Shown here: piece after piece, positions 17,741-28,259 of the stretch | Layout of the letters: every line of letters starts with the position of its first letter | How positions within the stretch are numbered: position 1 is the stretch's first letter | Origin: Belliella calami | Lineage (GTDB): Bacteria > Bacteroidota > Bacteroidia > Cytophagales > Cyclobacteriaceae | DNA length: 64,000 bases | Reading direction: 5' to 3' | NCBI RefSeq assembly: GCF_022549695.1 | Contig: NZ_JAKZGS010000017.1 | Coordinates: 1-64,000, forward strand | Position numbers and translations under genes: made by a program | Notes under the pieces: generated by a model | Databases searched by the model: none | Told to the model about the DNA's origin: nothing | What the model saw: only the letters and a program-made list of their open reading frames with translations

Positions 17741-19238
17741 AGCCTACAGTTAGCATTCCCTGAGTCATATTGTTTTTAGTTTCTGTAAATGGACCTACAT
17801 TTTGTCCACTATTATTGAAGATTGCATAAGAATTATACAATGTGTTGAATTGCGAATTGATTAATGCAAAATCTACATACATTTTTCTGAGTTTCACACC
17901 AACTCCCCCTGAGATTTGTTGTGTTGTTCTATCAAAGGAATCATCCACGAGAGGGTTGCCATAGAAGCCATATCCACCACGAAGTCTCCAAATATTAATT
18001 CTATATTCTCCTCCGACTCTGTAGTTGAAAGTAGATCCAAGTGCATTTCGGATATCAGAGTTTTCAAAAGAAGTATCAAAATCTCTTGAACTGATTCTAT
18101 TTTGACTATAATCTAAGTAGTCAACATCAGCTGATATAAAGCCATTCTTTCCAACAAAGAAAGTAGCTCCTGCGCTAAGTGTTAGAGGCGTGCTTAGTGT
18201 GGTTGTGTTGATGAATAGGTCACTGTCTGATCGCTCCGTGAATTCAAATTGGCCTGTTGTGGTGAAAAAATCACCGATGATATTTGCATCAGTTTCTTTA
18301 TTCAACCTATACCAAGTTGGACTTTTGAAATTGAATCCCAAGTTGATCGATTCGATTGGTTTATAAATAATCCCAAAGTTTATATTTGCTCCAAATCCAT
18401 TGATTTGTGTATTGTCCTCAATAGAATAATATAATGCTTCTTCATCTTGTTCATCTCTAAACTCTTCTCCATAAATCCTGTTTTGGAAAAAGTTTACTGA
18501 AGAAATACCCAAGCCTGCTCCGATAAAGATTTTGTTATTGAAATTTGCACCGTAAGAGAATGATGTTTGATTGATACCTCCTTCAGTAATTATTAGTTCA
18601 TCTCTATTGAAAGGATTTCCAAGTGCATATTCAGGATCTTTGATATATCCTGAAGCAGGATTGCCTTGTACCAATTCTATATCCAGAACCAAACCGTCTG
18701 TCGCGCCAACTGGAGGTTCTCCAAAATTAGTATACTGATTAATATAAAAATCTAATAAGGAATTATTAAGGCCAGGAATATCTCTCTCGTTTCCTGAAAA
18801 GTATCCGAATTGGCTATTGAAATTCGCAGTTCTATTGAAACTAATACCAAAAGAACCTCCTCTGAAGCTTCCAGGCTGTAGTTCTCCTTTTGGTCTACTG
18901 ATTACTACTCCTAGATTAGGAATACTAAAGTTTGGAGTACGATCATCTTGAAATCGTCCCAAGAAATTTGATTCGGAATTCCATGTGCCAAATGAAGGTG
19001 AGATTGAAAATTCAGATCTTCTGAAGAATCCCAGACCAGCAGCATTACCGTGAATATTAGATATATCGCCTCCAAGAGACATTTGCGCTCCGCCTATGGC
19101 ATTGATCCTTGCAGATCCTGTTGATCTAAATTGACTAAATCTCAAAGCATCTTCAAAATAAGATGTCTGTGCATAAGATTCCGATAGGATCAGGCCAGAA
19201 GCCAAGAAGCCAAGTATTAACTTTTTGATTGAAATCAT
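17730..19238 (-). CDS. OmpP1/FadL/TodX-family outer-membrane transporter
   Basis: A 502-residue outer-membrane beta-barrel protein. It has a signal peptide (residues 1-23, ESYAQ), the N-terminal hatch (ARINAIGGAQMSLGGDISNIHGNAAGLGFF, the FadL-type NPA-like segment) and alternating amphipathic strands to the end, closing with LTVGFNF. Members carry hydrophobic compounds such as fatty acids across the outer membrane; the substrate here is unknown. It is transcribed toward aroK and seems monocistronic. Confidence 0.87.
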   Translation of the reverse strand: MISIKKLILGFLASGLILSESYAQTSYFEDALRFSQFRSTGSARINAIGGAQMSLGGDISNIHGNAAGLGFFRRSEFSISPSFGTWNSESNFLGRFQDDRTPNFSIPNLGVVISRPKGELQPGSFRGGSFGISFNRTANFNSQFGYFSGNERDIPGLNNSLLDFYINQYTNFGEPPVGATDGLVLDIELVQGNPASGYIKDPEYALGNPFNRDELIITEGGINQTSFSYGANFNNKIFIGAGLGISSVNFFQNRIYGEEFRDEQDEEALYYSIEDNTQINGFGANINFGIIYKPIESINLGFNFKSPTWYRLNKETDANIIGDFFTTTGQFEFTERSDSDLFINTTTLSTPLTLSAGATFFVGKNGFISADVDYLDYSQNRISSRDFDTSFENSDIRNALGSTFNYRVGGEYRINIWRLRGGYGFYGNPLVDDSFDRTTQQISGGVGVKLRKMYVDFALINSQFNTLYNSYAIFNNSGQNVGPFTETKNNMTQGMLTVGFNF

Positions 19239-19336
19239 AGAATTAAATTTGATTTAGAATGTTGAGCATTCTGTACAAATTGTATGCTCAATATGTTATA
19301 TAACGAGTGAATTGATAAAAAGATAGAAAAAAGTAA

Positions 19337-19362
19337 AAAAAAAAGGGGGATTAATTCCCCCT
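19337..19362 (-). terminator. Intrinsic terminator fused with the stop codon of the Gly-rich lipoprotein gene
   Basis: On the minus strand the last codons and stop (GGGGGAATTAA) run directly into TCCCCC followed by about ten T residues. The palindrome GGGGGAATTAATCCCCC plus its T tract is therefore both the 3' end of the coding region and the terminator. Confidence 0.9.
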
Positions 19363-20703
19363 TCCTCCTCGTGATGATCCGCCACTACTTCGACTGGCAC
19401 CACCGCCACCACCGCCACCTACACTACCACCTGAGCTTCTGCTTGGGGCTGAATAAGATGGTGTGCTTCTAGTAGGTGTACTCGATCTACTTGGTGTAGA
19501 GTAAGAGCCTCTAGAAGGCGTTGTTGATCGGTTATTATATGATGGACTAGAGCTTCTATTATAACTTGGTGAAGATGTTCTAGAAGGTGTAGTATTTACA
19601 TTTGATCTTGTGTTTCTATTATTTGGAGCTGTATTTCTATAAGACGGAGCAGCACTTCTTGTACCTACTCTACTTGCACCTCTGTCTGTAGCAGGAGAGC
19701 TTACATTTCTACTAGTAGGTGCTGCTGACCTTGAAGAATTCACAGATCTGCTATTCGCACTGTTGTAATAGTCATTTTGCGATGATCTGAAGTCTGTTCT
19801 ACTATTTCTAGAATTAGGAGTAGATGTTAATGATCTGCTTCCAGTTGTGGCATCTCTTCTAGCAGCCGCTCTAGACGTACTAGGATTTGCTACGTTGTTA
19901 GTTCTAGTTCTAGAGTTTGCCAAAGCAGAACCTCTCGAAGGTCTAGCGCCTCTTACAATTTGTCTATTGTTGAACTCACCACCAGGAATCACATAGATTG
20001 GTCTTCCAAATCCACCGTAGCCAAAGCCTCCGCCCCAGCCCATTCCCATCATTCCGAATCTTGGGAAGAACGGATCAAAGAATGGATCATAAAATCCTCC
20101 CATTCCCCATCCAAATCCTCGTCTCATCATCCATGAATTTCCGAATCCGAATCCCATACCGATAGACATATTGAAACCTGGCCTAAATCCGAATCCTGGC
20201 ATCATGCCAAATCCTGGACCCCAAAAAGGATCATAGAATCCGCCCATACCCATTCCCATGCCCCAAGGAGAGAATCCTCCCATCATCATAGGGTTAAAGA
20301 ATGGACTTCCAAATCCAGAGTTGAAATTATTGCCAGCATTACTGGTATAATTATTATAGACATTTATGTTTGGATTATTTTCAGCAACCTCGTTGTCATC
20401 AAAATAAACAGAACCTTCGTCATTTGCGTAAGATTCAGATTGATATCTAGCGATGTATTCAGGGTTTACATTCCTTGCTGAAAAATTCTCTTGTTCGAAT
20501 TGATCAGAAGTTGTATTATTTAATGCTTGAAAATTATTCGGGTTGTTGTTGTTTACAGCAAACTCTGTTGCCACTTTGGCATCCGAAGCCATGAAATAGA
20601 GGTCGTCAGTTTCTCCTTGCATTGCATTATAGCTTGTGCTACAAGACGAAAGAAGAACAACCACGCCAGCTCCAAGAGTTAAGAAATTGTTTAATCGTTT
20701 CAT
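19351..20703 (-). CDS. Low-complexity Gly/Met/Phe- and Ser/Arg/Asn-rich lipoprotein
   Basis: A 450-residue predicted lipoprotein (lipobox LLSSC, Cys21). Residues about 30-130 are Asn/acidic. About 130-250 are dominated by short repeats such as GMGMGGFYDPFWGPGFG, and about 255-435 by Ser/Arg/Thr/Asn repeats such as SRSSTPTRSTPSYS. A Gly-rich tail GGSVGGGGGGGASRSSG ends it. The composition recalls surface or adhesive scaffold proteins, but no family function can be named. The basic C-terminal half might bind acidic polysaccharide or nucleic acid (inference). Monocistronic, with its terminator overlapping the stop codon. Confidence 0.8.
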   Translation of the reverse strand: MKRLNNFLTLGAGVVVLLSSCSTSYNAMQGETDDLYFMASDAKVATEFAVNNNNPNNFQALNNTTSDQFEQENFSARNVNPEYIARYQSESYANDEGSVYFDDNEVAENNPNINVYNNYTSNAGNNFNSGFGSPFFNPMMMGGFSPWGMGMGMGGFYDPFWGPGFGMMPGFGFRPGFNMSIGMGFGFGNSWMMRRGFGWGMGGFYDPFFDPFFPRFGMMGMGWGGGFGYGGFGRPIYVIPGGEFNNRQIVRGARPSRGSALANSRTRTNNVANPSTSRAAARRDATTGSRSLTSTPNSRNSRTDFRSSQNDYYNSANSRSVNSSRSAAPTSRNVSSPATDRGASRVGTRSAAPSYRNTAPNNRNTRSNVNTTPSRTSSPSYNRSSSPSYNNRSTTPSRGSYSTPSRSSTPTRSTPSYSAPSRSSGGSVGGGGGGGASRSSGGSSRGGRGN

Positions 20704-20834
20704 TTTAATTGTTGTTTACAGTCTCCAACACTATTATACGTGTTATATCTAAGAGGGTTATGATTATTTAATTTATATTTGCCCTCGAAAGTAAAAACGA
20801 ATATAAATAGAATTTTGATATCAACAAATAAATC

Positions 20835-22316
20835 ATGAGCAAAGGATTGCCTAAAAGAAGTGAAGACTACTCTTTGTGGTACAACGAATTAGTAAAGAGA
20901 GCTGACTTGGCTGAGAACTCTGCAGTAAGGGGATGTATGGTCATCAAACCATATGGATATTCGATATGGGAAAAGATGCAAGCACAACTTGACAAGATGT
21001 TCAAAGAAACAGGTCATTCGAATGCATATTTCCCTCTTTTCATACCAAAATCTTTTCTTTCTAAAGAGGCAAGTCACGTAGAAGGTTTTGCAAAAGAGTG
21101 TGCAGTTGTAACACATTACAGATTGAAAAATTCCGATGATGGGAAAAGTGTCATTGTAGATCCAGATGCAAAATTGGAGGAAGAGTTGATTGTAAGGCCA
21201 ACATCCGAAACTGTCATTTGGAGTACTTACAAAAATTGGATCCAATCTTACAGAGACCTTCCACTCCTTGTCAACCAATGGGCAAATGTAGTTCGTTGGG
21301 AAATGAGAACGAGGTTATTTTTGAGGACAACGGAGTTTCTTTGGCAAGAAGGCCATACTGCACATGCTACAAGGCAAGAGGCAATTGATGAAACCGTCCA
21401 AATGCTTAATGTCTATGCGACATTTGCCGAAACATTTATGGCACTTCCAGTTGTGAAAGGTGTAAAAAGTGCAAATGAAAGATTTGCTGGAGCTGAAGAT
21501 ACTTACTGTATCGAAGCGATGATGCAGGATGGTAAAGCGCTTCAAGCAGGTACTTCACACTTTTTGGGACAGAATTTTGCAAAAGCTTTTGATGTGAAAT
21601 TTGCAACGAAAGAAGGAGGGCTTGAGCATGTTTGGGGAACATCTTGGGGTGTAAGTACAAGGTTGATGGGAGCATTGATTATGGCTCACTCAGATGATAA
21701 TGGACTTGTTTTACCTCCTAAATTAGCTCCAATACAAGTTGTTATTGTGCCTATTTATAAGACTGATGAAGAGTTTGATAAAATAGCTAATAAGGCAAAT
21801 GAAATCACAAAGAAGCTATTGACGAAAGGAGTTTCAGTTCATTTTGATAAAAGAGATACACACAAGCCTGGATGGAAATTTGCGGAGTATGAATTGAAAG
21901 GAGTTCCTTTAAGAATAGCTATGGGGCCAAGAGATTTGGAAAATAATACTATCGAAGTAGCTAGAAGGGATACCTTGTCCAAAGAGACTGTGGATTTGGC
22001 ACAAATCCAAATTGAGGATTATGTTACTGAGATGTTGGATAAGATTCAGGAGACTATTTATCAAAAAGCCTTTGATTTCAGAAAGGAAATGACAACCGAA
22101 GTGAATACTTGGGATGAATTTTTGGATAAAATAGAGTCAAAAGGAGGATTCCTTTCAGCACATTGGGACGGGACATCCGAAACAGAAGAAAAAATCAAAG
22201 AGCTTACAAAAGCTACAATAAGATGTATTCCTTTGGATCAAAATGAAGAACAGGGGAATTGTATTTTAACAGGAAATCCTTCTTCAGGAAGAGTATTATT
22301 TGCGAGAGCATATTAA
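20835..22316 (+). CDS. proS: Prolyl-tRNA synthetase (short, eukaryote/archaeon-like type)
   Basis: A 493-residue class II synthetase charging tRNA-Pro. It has the short ProS type without the bacterial editing insertion. Motifs: [15 protein letters not shown], motif 2 region [45 protein letters not shown], motif 3 [17 protein letters not shown], then the anticodon-binding domain ([11 protein letters not shown]) and a C-terminal domain ending in a conserved aromatic residue (ARAY). Full length. Followed by a strong terminator. Confidence 0.97.
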   Translation: MSKGLPKRSEDYSLWYNELVKRADLAENSAVRGCMVIKPYGYSIWEKMQAQLDKMFKETGHSNAYFPLFIPKSFLSKEASHVEGFAKECAVVTHYRLKNSDDGKSVIVDPDAKLEEELIVRPTSETVIWSTYKNWIQSYRDLPLLVNQWANVVRWEMRTRLFLRTTEFLWQEGHTAHATRQEAIDETVQMLNVYATFAETFMALPVVKGVKSANERFAGAEDTYCIEAMMQDGKALQAGTSHFLGQNFAKAFDVKFATKEGGLEHVWGTSWGVSTRLMGALIMAHSDDNGLVLPPKLAPIQVVIVPIYKTDEEFDKIANKANEITKKLLTKGVSVHFDKRDTHKPGWKFAEYELKGVPLRIAMGPRDLENNTIEVARRDTLSKETVDLAQIQIEDYVTEMLDKIQETIYQKAFDFRKEMTTEVNTWDEFLDKIESKGGFLSAHWDGTSETEEKIKELTKATIRCIPLDQNEEQGNCILTGNPSSGRVLFARAY

Positions 22317-22335
22317 TTATAGATTCCTCTAGATT

Positions 22336-22379
22336 AAAAAAGCCCTTTAAAACTGAAATGTTTCGAAGGGCTTTTTTTT
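22336..22379 (+). terminator. Rho-independent terminator of proS
   Basis: AAAAAGCCCTT and AAGGGCTTTTTTTT enclose an imperfectly paired interior, giving a stem followed by eight T residues 20 bp after the proS stop. Confidence 0.88.
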
Positions 22380-22793
22380 GAATTAGCTTTTGGATTTTAT
22401 ATTGATGATGGGGTTGGGATTTTTTATGATTATCCTGAATGGCACCAGTATGTGAACATTTTTCTTATAAATCGCCGAAAGTGCTCAATAGTCCATCCAC
22501 AGCTGATTGAAATGAACTTCAAACAATTCTATAAATTACTACTGGTGTAAAAGCGGATATGCATATTATTTATTATGTGTATCCGCTTTCTTGCACGTAG
22601 TCAATCAATAGAATGTTTGATGAATGATTTGAGGTTCGGTTGACTTTTGTCTGGTAACGAGAATCAGCAACACAAAAAAACTCATCTTAGCCAATAAGTA
22701 ACATTGCGGATACTCATATTATTTATATTATCCCTGCATTTAGTACATTGTAGAAATTAAAATTATTTTTACAAAAATGAATCCTCTGCAAAT
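22380..22793. other. Intergenic stretch with hairpin and repeat remnants
   Basis: About 410 bp without a supported gene. It holds a long imperfect hairpin at about 22550-22591 (AAAGCGGATA / TATCCGCTTT). It also holds a segment at about 22492-22546 that matches, in inverted orientation, DNA at 6541-6595. A partial echo, GCGGATACTCATATTATTTA, lies near 22709. These look like remnants of a repeated element. The promoter of nfeD should lie in the last 80 bp. Confidence 0.5.
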
Positions 22794-23255
22794 ATGACTT
22801 GGTTTATACTTATTTCTCTTCTTTCTATTGGGTTGATATTGATCCTTACAGAAATAATCTTTGTTCCTGGCACGACAATAATTGGTGTTGTAGGATTAAT
22901 TGTGTCAGCAGCAGGCGTATACTATTCATTTTTGAAATTCGATGCTTCCACTGCTTGGGTTGTTTTGGGGATTACATTGTTTATTAATTTTGTAGCACTT
23001 TTTTACGGCTTTAAGGCAGGGGTTTGGAACAAGTTTGCATTGAAGGATTCTATACAAAGCAGGTCGTTTGATGGAAGATTGTTAGGGTTGGAGTTGGGAA
23101 TGGAAGGCAAGGCCGTTTCAGACATCAAGCCAATAGGCAAAGCTGAGTTTTTTGATAAAATATATGAAGTAAAATCCGATTCTGGATTTATTTCTGTCGG
23201 TTCAATCGTATTTATTACTAAATTGGGGGATAATAGAATCACCGTAAAAAATTAA
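22794..23255 (+). CDS. NfeD-like membrane protein
   Basis: A 153-residue protein with three membrane helices (about residues 3-20, 24-46 and 52-75) and a C-terminal OB-fold-like domain (MEGKAVSDIKPIGKAEFFDKIYEV, then GSIVFITKLGDNRITV). This is the short NfeD form lacking the serine-protease domain. NfeD proteins are encoded next to flotillin/stomatin genes and help organise membrane microdomains. Here floA starts 3 bp later, the expected partner, so cotranscription is nearly certain. Confidence 0.92.
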   Translation: MTWFILISLLSIGLILILTEIIFVPGTTIIGVVGLIVSAAGVYYSFLKFDASTAWVVLGITLFINFVALFYGFKAGVWNKFALKDSIQSRSFDGRLLGLELGMEGKAVSDIKPIGKAEFFDKIYEVKSDSGFISVGSIVFITKLGDNRITVKN

Positions 23256-23258
23256 ATT

Positions 23259-24269
23259 ATGGACATGACTAATTCGGCATTCATTTTATTTGCAGCATTT
23301 GCCGCGCTGATACTTCTTTTCGTCTTTTTGTATTTCGTTCCAGTAAACCTTTGGATTACTGCAATTTTCTCAAATGTGAAGGTAGGGATAGGGGAGTTGA
23401 TAGGGATGAGGATAAGAAAAGTGCCACCAAGCATTATTGTCAATTCCTTGATTACTGCTACTAAGGCAGGGCTTGATTTGACCACAAATGATCTGGAGAC
23501 GCATTACCTAGCAAGCGGGAATGTACCCAATGTGATCAGGGCATTGATCTCAGCAGATAAAGCAAATATAAATTTGAGTTTCAAGCAAGCGACTGCGATT
23601 GATTTGGCAGGTAGGGATGTGTTTGAGGCAGTTCAGATATCAGTAAATCCAAAAGTAATCAATACGCCAAATGTGGCCGCCGTTGCCGCAGATGGTATTC
23701 AGCTAATTGCAAAAGCAAGGGTTACTGTAAGAGCTAATATTGCTCAATTAGTAGGTGGTGCTGGTGAAGAAACCATCCTAGCAAGAGTTGGTGAAGGTAT
23801 TGTAACTTCTATTGGTTCTGCTCAAAATCATAAAAGCGTATTAGAGAATCCAGATAAAATATCAAAGCTTGTTTTGGAAAGAGGGCTTGATGCAGGTACT
23901 GCATTTGAGATTCTTTCAATAGATATTGCGGATATTGATGTTGGGACCAACATTGGTGCGAAACTGCAAATAGATCAAGCATCTGCCGACTTGAAAGTAG
24001 CAGAAGCTAGAGCAGAAGAAAGAAGAGCAATGGCTGTGGCATTGGAGCAAGAGATGAAAGCTAAATCTGTAGAGATGAGAGCCAAAGTAATCGAGGCTGA
24101 AGCTGAAATTCCAAAGGCAATAGCAGAAGCATTTAGATCTGGAAATCTTGGGATTATGGATTACTACAGAATGGAAAATATCAAGTCTGATACTGATATG
24201 AGATCTACTATAGCAGGGGATGATTCAGGTGGTTCTGATAGCTCCAGAGGTAAGATTACAGATAAATAA
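23259..24269 (+). CDS. floA: Flotillin-like protein FloA
   Basis: A 336-residue membrane-associated scaffold protein of the UPF0365/FloA family. One N-terminal membrane hairpin (about residues 8-32) is followed by the SPFH-like domain ([29 protein letters not shown]-like [29 protein letters not shown]) and the flotillin coiled coil rich in EA repeats ([19 protein letters not shown]). The Ser-rich C-terminus is short. It is thought to organise functional membrane microdomains. Cotranscribed with nfeD and followed by a terminator. Confidence 0.96.
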   Translation: MDMTNSAFILFAAFAALILLFVFLYFVPVNLWITAIFSNVKVGIGELIGMRIRKVPPSIIVNSLITATKAGLDLTTNDLETHYLASGNVPNVIRALISADKANINLSFKQATAIDLAGRDVFEAVQISVNPKVINTPNVAAVAADGIQLIAKARVTVRANIAQLVGGAGEETILARVGEGIVTSIGSAQNHKSVLENPDKISKLVLERGLDAGTAFEILSIDIADIDVGTNIGAKLQIDQASADLKVAEARAEERRAMAVALEQEMKAKSVEMRAKVIEAEAEIPKAIAEAFRSGNLGIMDYYRMENIKSDTDMRSTIAGDDSGGSDSSRGKITDK

Positions 24270-24350
24270 GGCTACCCCATTTTTTTTTAGAATGCTTGTT
24301 TAAGTTGAATCAGGGGTTCATAATTTGGGAATATAGATCTGAAAAAAAGC

Positions 24351-24390
24351 AAAAGGATAAAGGACTTCATTGGTTCTTTATCCTTTTTTT
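24351..24390 (+). terminator. Rho-independent terminator of nfeD-floA
   Basis: AAAGGATAAAGGA and the matching TTCTTTATCCTTTTTTT pair around a short loop, ending in seven T residues, about 80 bp after floA. Confidence 0.85.
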
Positions 24391-24850
24391 ATTCACGGAA
24401 GTGATTAGTTTTTTGCTCAGGATTGAATTATGTCATTCTGATAAGTTATCGTGGAGGAGAAATGCTTTTGGTACTAAACCCCAATCTTTATTGCTATAAA
24501 ACATCTTCGTTAGCAAGAGGCACTTCTCTTTATGTCAGGGTTAGAGTAGTCTGGTATGTATTATTTGTTTGATTATATTTTTTTCTCTTAGTATAAGGTG
24601 CCTTCAATGAATCTTTGAAGCTTTAGTTTTAAAGAAAAAGCCCTGACCAATTTCTTGATCAGGGCTTTGTTTATTATAATTTATGAAATTTTAATATGTA
24701 TATCCTCCTACTTACAAGTAGCCACTTAAAAATAATGTATTCAGTTCAATACATCAGCAGTTGACCGTAAACTGTTGTCTGTTGACGATTATCAGCACGA
24801 TTTATATGTTTTAATATACGAACTTGTACACAAGCGGATAATCATAAATT
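24391..24850. other. Intergenic region between floA terminator and ftsH 3' end
   Basis: About 460 bp with no supported gene. A perfect hairpin at 24637-24668 (AAAGCCCTGA / TCAGGGCTTT with flanking A/T) is the likely ftsH terminator on the minus strand, and may act in both directions. The DNA between 24700 and 24840 shows no recognised feature. Confidence 0.55.
24637..24668 (-). terminator. Probable ftsH terminator
   Basis: AAAGCCCTGACCAA and TTGATCAGGGCTTT form a stem with a short loop. On the minus strand it is followed by TTTTTCTTT. It lies about 180 bp beyond the ftsH stop codon. Confidence 0.7.
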
Positions 24851-26923
24851 TTAATCTTTGTTTTCGCCAATCTGAGAAGTGATTTCTACACTTTCTCCGG
24901 ATTCACCATCTTTTTTAGCTTGAGCTTCTTCGATAAGCTTTTTCTCGGCAGCGGCTTTGTCATTGGCATCTACTTTTTTGGTAAATGCTTCATAGGTAGT
25001 TTCCTTCTCGAAAGGTCTTTTACCAATAAGCCTTTCTAGATCCATCTGGAATAAGATTTCTTTTTCAAGAAGTTCCTTTGCCAAAATCTCCAGCTCAGGT
25101 CTTCTTTGAGTCAAAAGATCTTTCGTTCTTTCATAAGCAAAACCGATCAATTTTCTTACTTCTTCATCTATCGTTTCTGAAGTTTTCTCAGAATATGGCT
25201 TGGAAGTTCTGTATTCAGATGCTTTGCTGTCATAAAAAGAAACATTTCCAATTTTCTCGTTCATACCATATATTGAAACTATTGAGTATGCCATTTTTGT
25301 AATTCTTTCCAAATCGCTCAATGCACCAGTTGAGATCTTCCCGAAGATAATCTCTTCTGCGGCTCTTCCTCCTAGTGTCATACACATCTCGTCAATCAAC
25401 TGTTCTGTTTGATACAAAAATTGCTCTTTAGGAAGGTATTGTGCGTATCCTAAGGCAGCTACACCTCTTGGTACAATACTCACCTTCACCAAAGGATCTG
25501 CATGTTCTAGGAACCAGCCAGCCACAGCATGTCCAGCTTCGTGATAGGCTACAATCTTTTTCTCTTCTGGAGAGATGATTTTATTCTTTTTCTCAAGACC
25601 ACCGATAACTCTATCTACCGCATCTTGGAAATCCTGCATGTCTACCGCTGCTTTGTTTCTTCTAGCAGCAATCAAAGCTGCTTCATTACACACATTGGCG
25701 ATTTCAGCTCCTGCAAATCCAGGTGTTTGTGCGGCCAATTTTTTGGCATCAATGTCATCTGCTGTCTTGATTGGAGCAAGGTGAACTTTGAAGATAGCCT
25801 CTCTACCAATAATGTCTGGCTTGTCAATGCTGATTTGTCTATCAAACCTTCCAGCTCTCAATAATGCACTATCCAATACGTCCGGTCTATTGGTCGCGGC
25901 TAAAACGATCACTCCGGTATCTGTACCAAAACCATCCATTTCCACAAGAAGTGAATTAAGGGTGTTTTCCCTTTCGTCATTTGATCCAGGCATTTGGCCT
26001 TTTCCTCTTGATCTACCGATTGCATCTATTTCATCTATGAAGATTATACAAGGAGCTTTTTCTTTTGCTTGCTTGAAGAGGTCTCTTACTCTTGCAGCTC
26101 CTACTCCAACGAACATCTCTACAAAGTCAGAACCAGAAAGTGTAAAGAAAGGAACCCCAGCTTCACCAGCTACAGCTTTTGCTAACAAAGTTTTTCCTGT
26201 TCCTGGAGGGCCTACAAGCAAAGCGCCTTTAGGTATTTTACCACCAAGTTTTGTGAATTTCGCCGGAGTTTTGAGGAATTCTACGATTTCCTGAACTTCC
26301 TCTTTTGCTTCATCCAATCCAGCTACATTGTCAAAAGTGATTTTGACTTTATTTTCTGCATCAAAAAGTTGCGCCTTCGATTTCCCAACATTAAATATTT
26401 GTCCACCCGGCCCACTTGGACCAGCCATTCTTCTCATCATTATCCAAAATAAGACAAACAATATAATGAAGAACCCAAATGTTGAAAATAGATTTGTCCA
26501 ACTTTCTTCGTTTTTGACATCATAACCTATTCTTTGACCTTCAGGCATACTTGCTTCTAATTCTTTGAAATCAGCTGCAAATTTTTCTCCGCTTACCACT
26601 TCGATTGAATAATGAGGACCTCCAGGATTGTAAAAAGGACCATTTCCTTCAAGCTCAGTTTTATAACGCTCGTTTTCAAGGGAAGATTCTTTAAGCGTGA
26701 CATCAACCCTGTTTTGGTTTCTGATAATCATGACCTTTGCCACATCATTGGCTAGGTACATGTCTTCAAATCTGCTTTTTGTTATATTTATGACAGAACT
26801 TCTCTGCTGAAACCAAGTCACTCCGACCAATACAATTACCGCTGTAATGATTAACCAAAGTTGTACGTTTGGTTTTTGAGGAGTTTTTGGGATGAATTTT
26901 TTATTCTTTTTATTTTCGCTCAT
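24851..26923 (-). CDS. ftsH: ATP-dependent zinc metalloprotease FtsH
   Basis: A 690-residue inner-membrane AAA+ protease degrading misassembled membrane proteins and regulatory proteins. Membrane helices lie at about 21-38 and 147-164, flanking a periplasmic domain. Walker A is GPPGTGKT (238-245), Walker B IIFIDEID (293-300), the second region of homology lies at about 345-362, and the zinc site is HEAGH (461-465). A charged Lys/Glu-rich C-terminal tail follows residue 640. It lies 64 bp downstream of rsfS on the same strand, and the pair is likely one transcription unit. Confidence 0.98.
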   Translation of the reverse strand: MSENKKNKKFIPKTPQKPNVQLWLIITAVIVLVGVTWFQQRSSVINITKSRFEDMYLANDVAKVMIIRNQNRVDVTLKESSLENERYKTELEGNGPFYNPGGPHYSIEVVSGEKFAADFKELEASMPEGQRIGYDVKNEESWTNLFSTFGFFIILFVLFWIMMRRMAGPSGPGGQIFNVGKSKAQLFDAENKVKITFDNVAGLDEAKEEVQEIVEFLKTPAKFTKLGGKIPKGALLVGPPGTGKTLLAKAVAGEAGVPFFTLSGSDFVEMFVGVGAARVRDLFKQAKEKAPCIIFIDEIDAIGRSRGKGQMPGSNDERENTLNSLLVEMDGFGTDTGVIVLAATNRPDVLDSALLRAGRFDRQISIDKPDIIGREAIFKVHLAPIKTADDIDAKKLAAQTPGFAGAEIANVCNEAALIAARRNKAAVDMQDFQDAVDRVIGGLEKKNKIISPEEKKIVAYHEAGHAVAGWFLEHADPLVKVSIVPRGVAALGYAQYLPKEQFLYQTEQLIDEMCMTLGGRAAEEIIFGKISTGALSDLERITKMAYSIVSIYGMNEKIGNVSFYDSKASEYRTSKPYSEKTSETIDEEVRKLIGFAYERTKDLLTQRRPELEILAKELLEKEILFQMDLERLIGKRPFEKETTYEAFTKKVDANDKAAAEKKLIEEAQAKKDGESGESVEITSQIGENKD

Positions 26924-26987
26924 CGCTCGATATTTATTGCTATTTTAACTTTTGTAAAACGAAATAGGGTGCCGAAAGTTCAAATCT

Positions 26988-27338
26988 TTATCGATCTATA
27001 TATGTGAATTTTGCATCACCCCAAAGTTCCTCAAGTCCATAGAAGTTTCTTTGGTCTTTGAGAAAGATATGAACAACTACATTAAAATAGTCCATCAATA
27101 CCCATTGATTGTTGTTTTTCCCTTCAGTTCTCCAAGGTTTCTCTTTATTTGTTTTTATTACTTCATCCTCAATTGCATCTGCTATTGCCTCTACTTGAGT
27201 GTCAGAATTGCCCGAACAAACCACAAAAAAATCTGTCATTGAATTTTTCACCCCTCTCAAATCCATTATTACGATGTCGGAAGCTTTTTTGTCTTCCATG
27301 CCTTTGACAATTACTTTACTCAGCGCTTCTGCTGTCAT
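26988..27338 (-). CDS. rsfS: Ribosomal silencing factor RsfS
   Basis: A 116-residue cytoplasmic protein of the RsfS/YbeB/Iojap family, which binds ribosomal protein uL14 and blocks subunit joining when nutrients are scarce. Motifs: DIVIMDLRGVKNSMTDFFVVCSG, VEAIADAIEDEV, WVLMDYFNVVVHIF, RNFYGLEELWGDA. Full length. It is upstream of ftsH and divergent from birA (88 bp between the starts), an arrangement widespread in Bacteroidota. Confidence 0.97.
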   Translation of the reverse strand: MTAEALSKVIVKGMEDKKASDIVIMDLRGVKNSMTDFFVVCSGNSDTQVEAIADAIEDEVIKTNKEKPWRTEGKNNNQWVLMDYFNVVVHIFLKDQRNFYGLEELWGDAKFTYIDR

Positions 27339-27425
27339 ATTTTTAAATTAATTTTACTGAATCTTTATTATTGTTTCTCGTAGATTTTAAATATCTATAT
27401 AGAAGTACAAATTAACTAATTTAAA

Positions 27426-28181
27426 ATGTATAAAATCCTTGCCAATACCTTATTTCTCGGTAAAGATATCATTTCTCTGCCAGAGTGTCACTCTACCAAT
27501 GATGTGGCGATGGAAAAAATCAAATCCAGAGAAGCAGCAGAAGGGACTATCGTGATCACTGAAAAGCAAACCAAGGGTAAAGGTCAAAGAGGAAATGTGT
27601 GGGAAAGTCAGGAAGGAAAGAATTTGACTTTTTCTTTAGTGCTTTCTCCAAAGTTTCTTCAGCCAATGCAGCAATTTGATTTGAATATAGCCATTTCCAT
27701 CGCCATCCACGAGCTTTTGTCTGAATATGTTAGTGGATTGAAGATAAAATGGCCAAATGATATTGTTCACGAAACTGACGGGAAAGTGGGAGGGATATTG
27801 ATAGAAAATATTATTGGGCAGGGTTGTTTGGAGTTTTCTATTGCAGGGATTGGGTTGAATATTAACCAAAGGTTTTTTGAAAATTTATCTGCCACCTCTT
27901 TGGCGAATCTGTCAGGTTTTGATTTTGACAAATGGGAAATCTTCAAATTACTTATTCACAAAATTGAAATAAATTACTTGGAATTAAAAAAAGGAAATCT
28001 CAAAAAAATGTATCAATACTATTTGAACAATCTGTTTAGGTATCAAGAATGGGCTAGTTTTTCTGATTCTGAAAATTTTGTGGGAATGATAATCGGGGTT
28101 CAAGATGATGGGAGGCTAATAATTCAAAAAGAAGATGGAAGTCAGAACTATTATGCTGTCAAAGAAGTTGGTTTTCTCTAA
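27426..28181 (+). CDS. birA: Biotin--[acetyl-CoA-carboxylase] ligase, monofunctional
   Basis: A 251-residue enzyme that activates biotin with ATP and attaches it to the carboxyl carrier protein. Motifs: CHSTNDVAMEKI, KGKGQRGNVWESQEGKNLTF (the adenylate-binding GRG-like loop), LKIKWPNDIV, and KVGGILIENI. The N-terminal DNA-binding HTH of E. coli BirA is missing, so it cannot act as the bio repressor. A C-terminal SH3-like domain follows about residue 200. Divergent from rsfS. Confidence 0.95.
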   Translation: MYKILANTLFLGKDIISLPECHSTNDVAMEKIKSREAAEGTIVITEKQTKGKGQRGNVWESQEGKNLTFSLVLSPKFLQPMQQFDLNIAISIAIHELLSEYVSGLKIKWPNDIVHETDGKVGGILIENIIGQGCLEFSIAGIGLNINQRFFENLSATSLANLSGFDFDKWEIFKLLIHKIEINYLELKKGNLKKMYQYYLNNLFRYQEWASFSDSENFVGMIIGVQDDGRLIIQKEDGSQNYYAVKEVGFL

Positions 28182-28259
28182 GAGCCAAGTTTCCATTTGT
28201 CTTAAAAAGCTGTAAATTTGCCTTTTCTATAGTGAAAAATCAAACAAAAAATTTCAAAT

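Noticed and set aside
24296-24499. 67-residue ORF after floA
   Set aside because: It runs through the floA terminator, has no recognisable features and no plausible start signal.
25529-26525. Plus-strand ORFs of 65-168 residues inside ftsH
   Set aside because: Antisense shadows of the conserved ftsH coding sequence.
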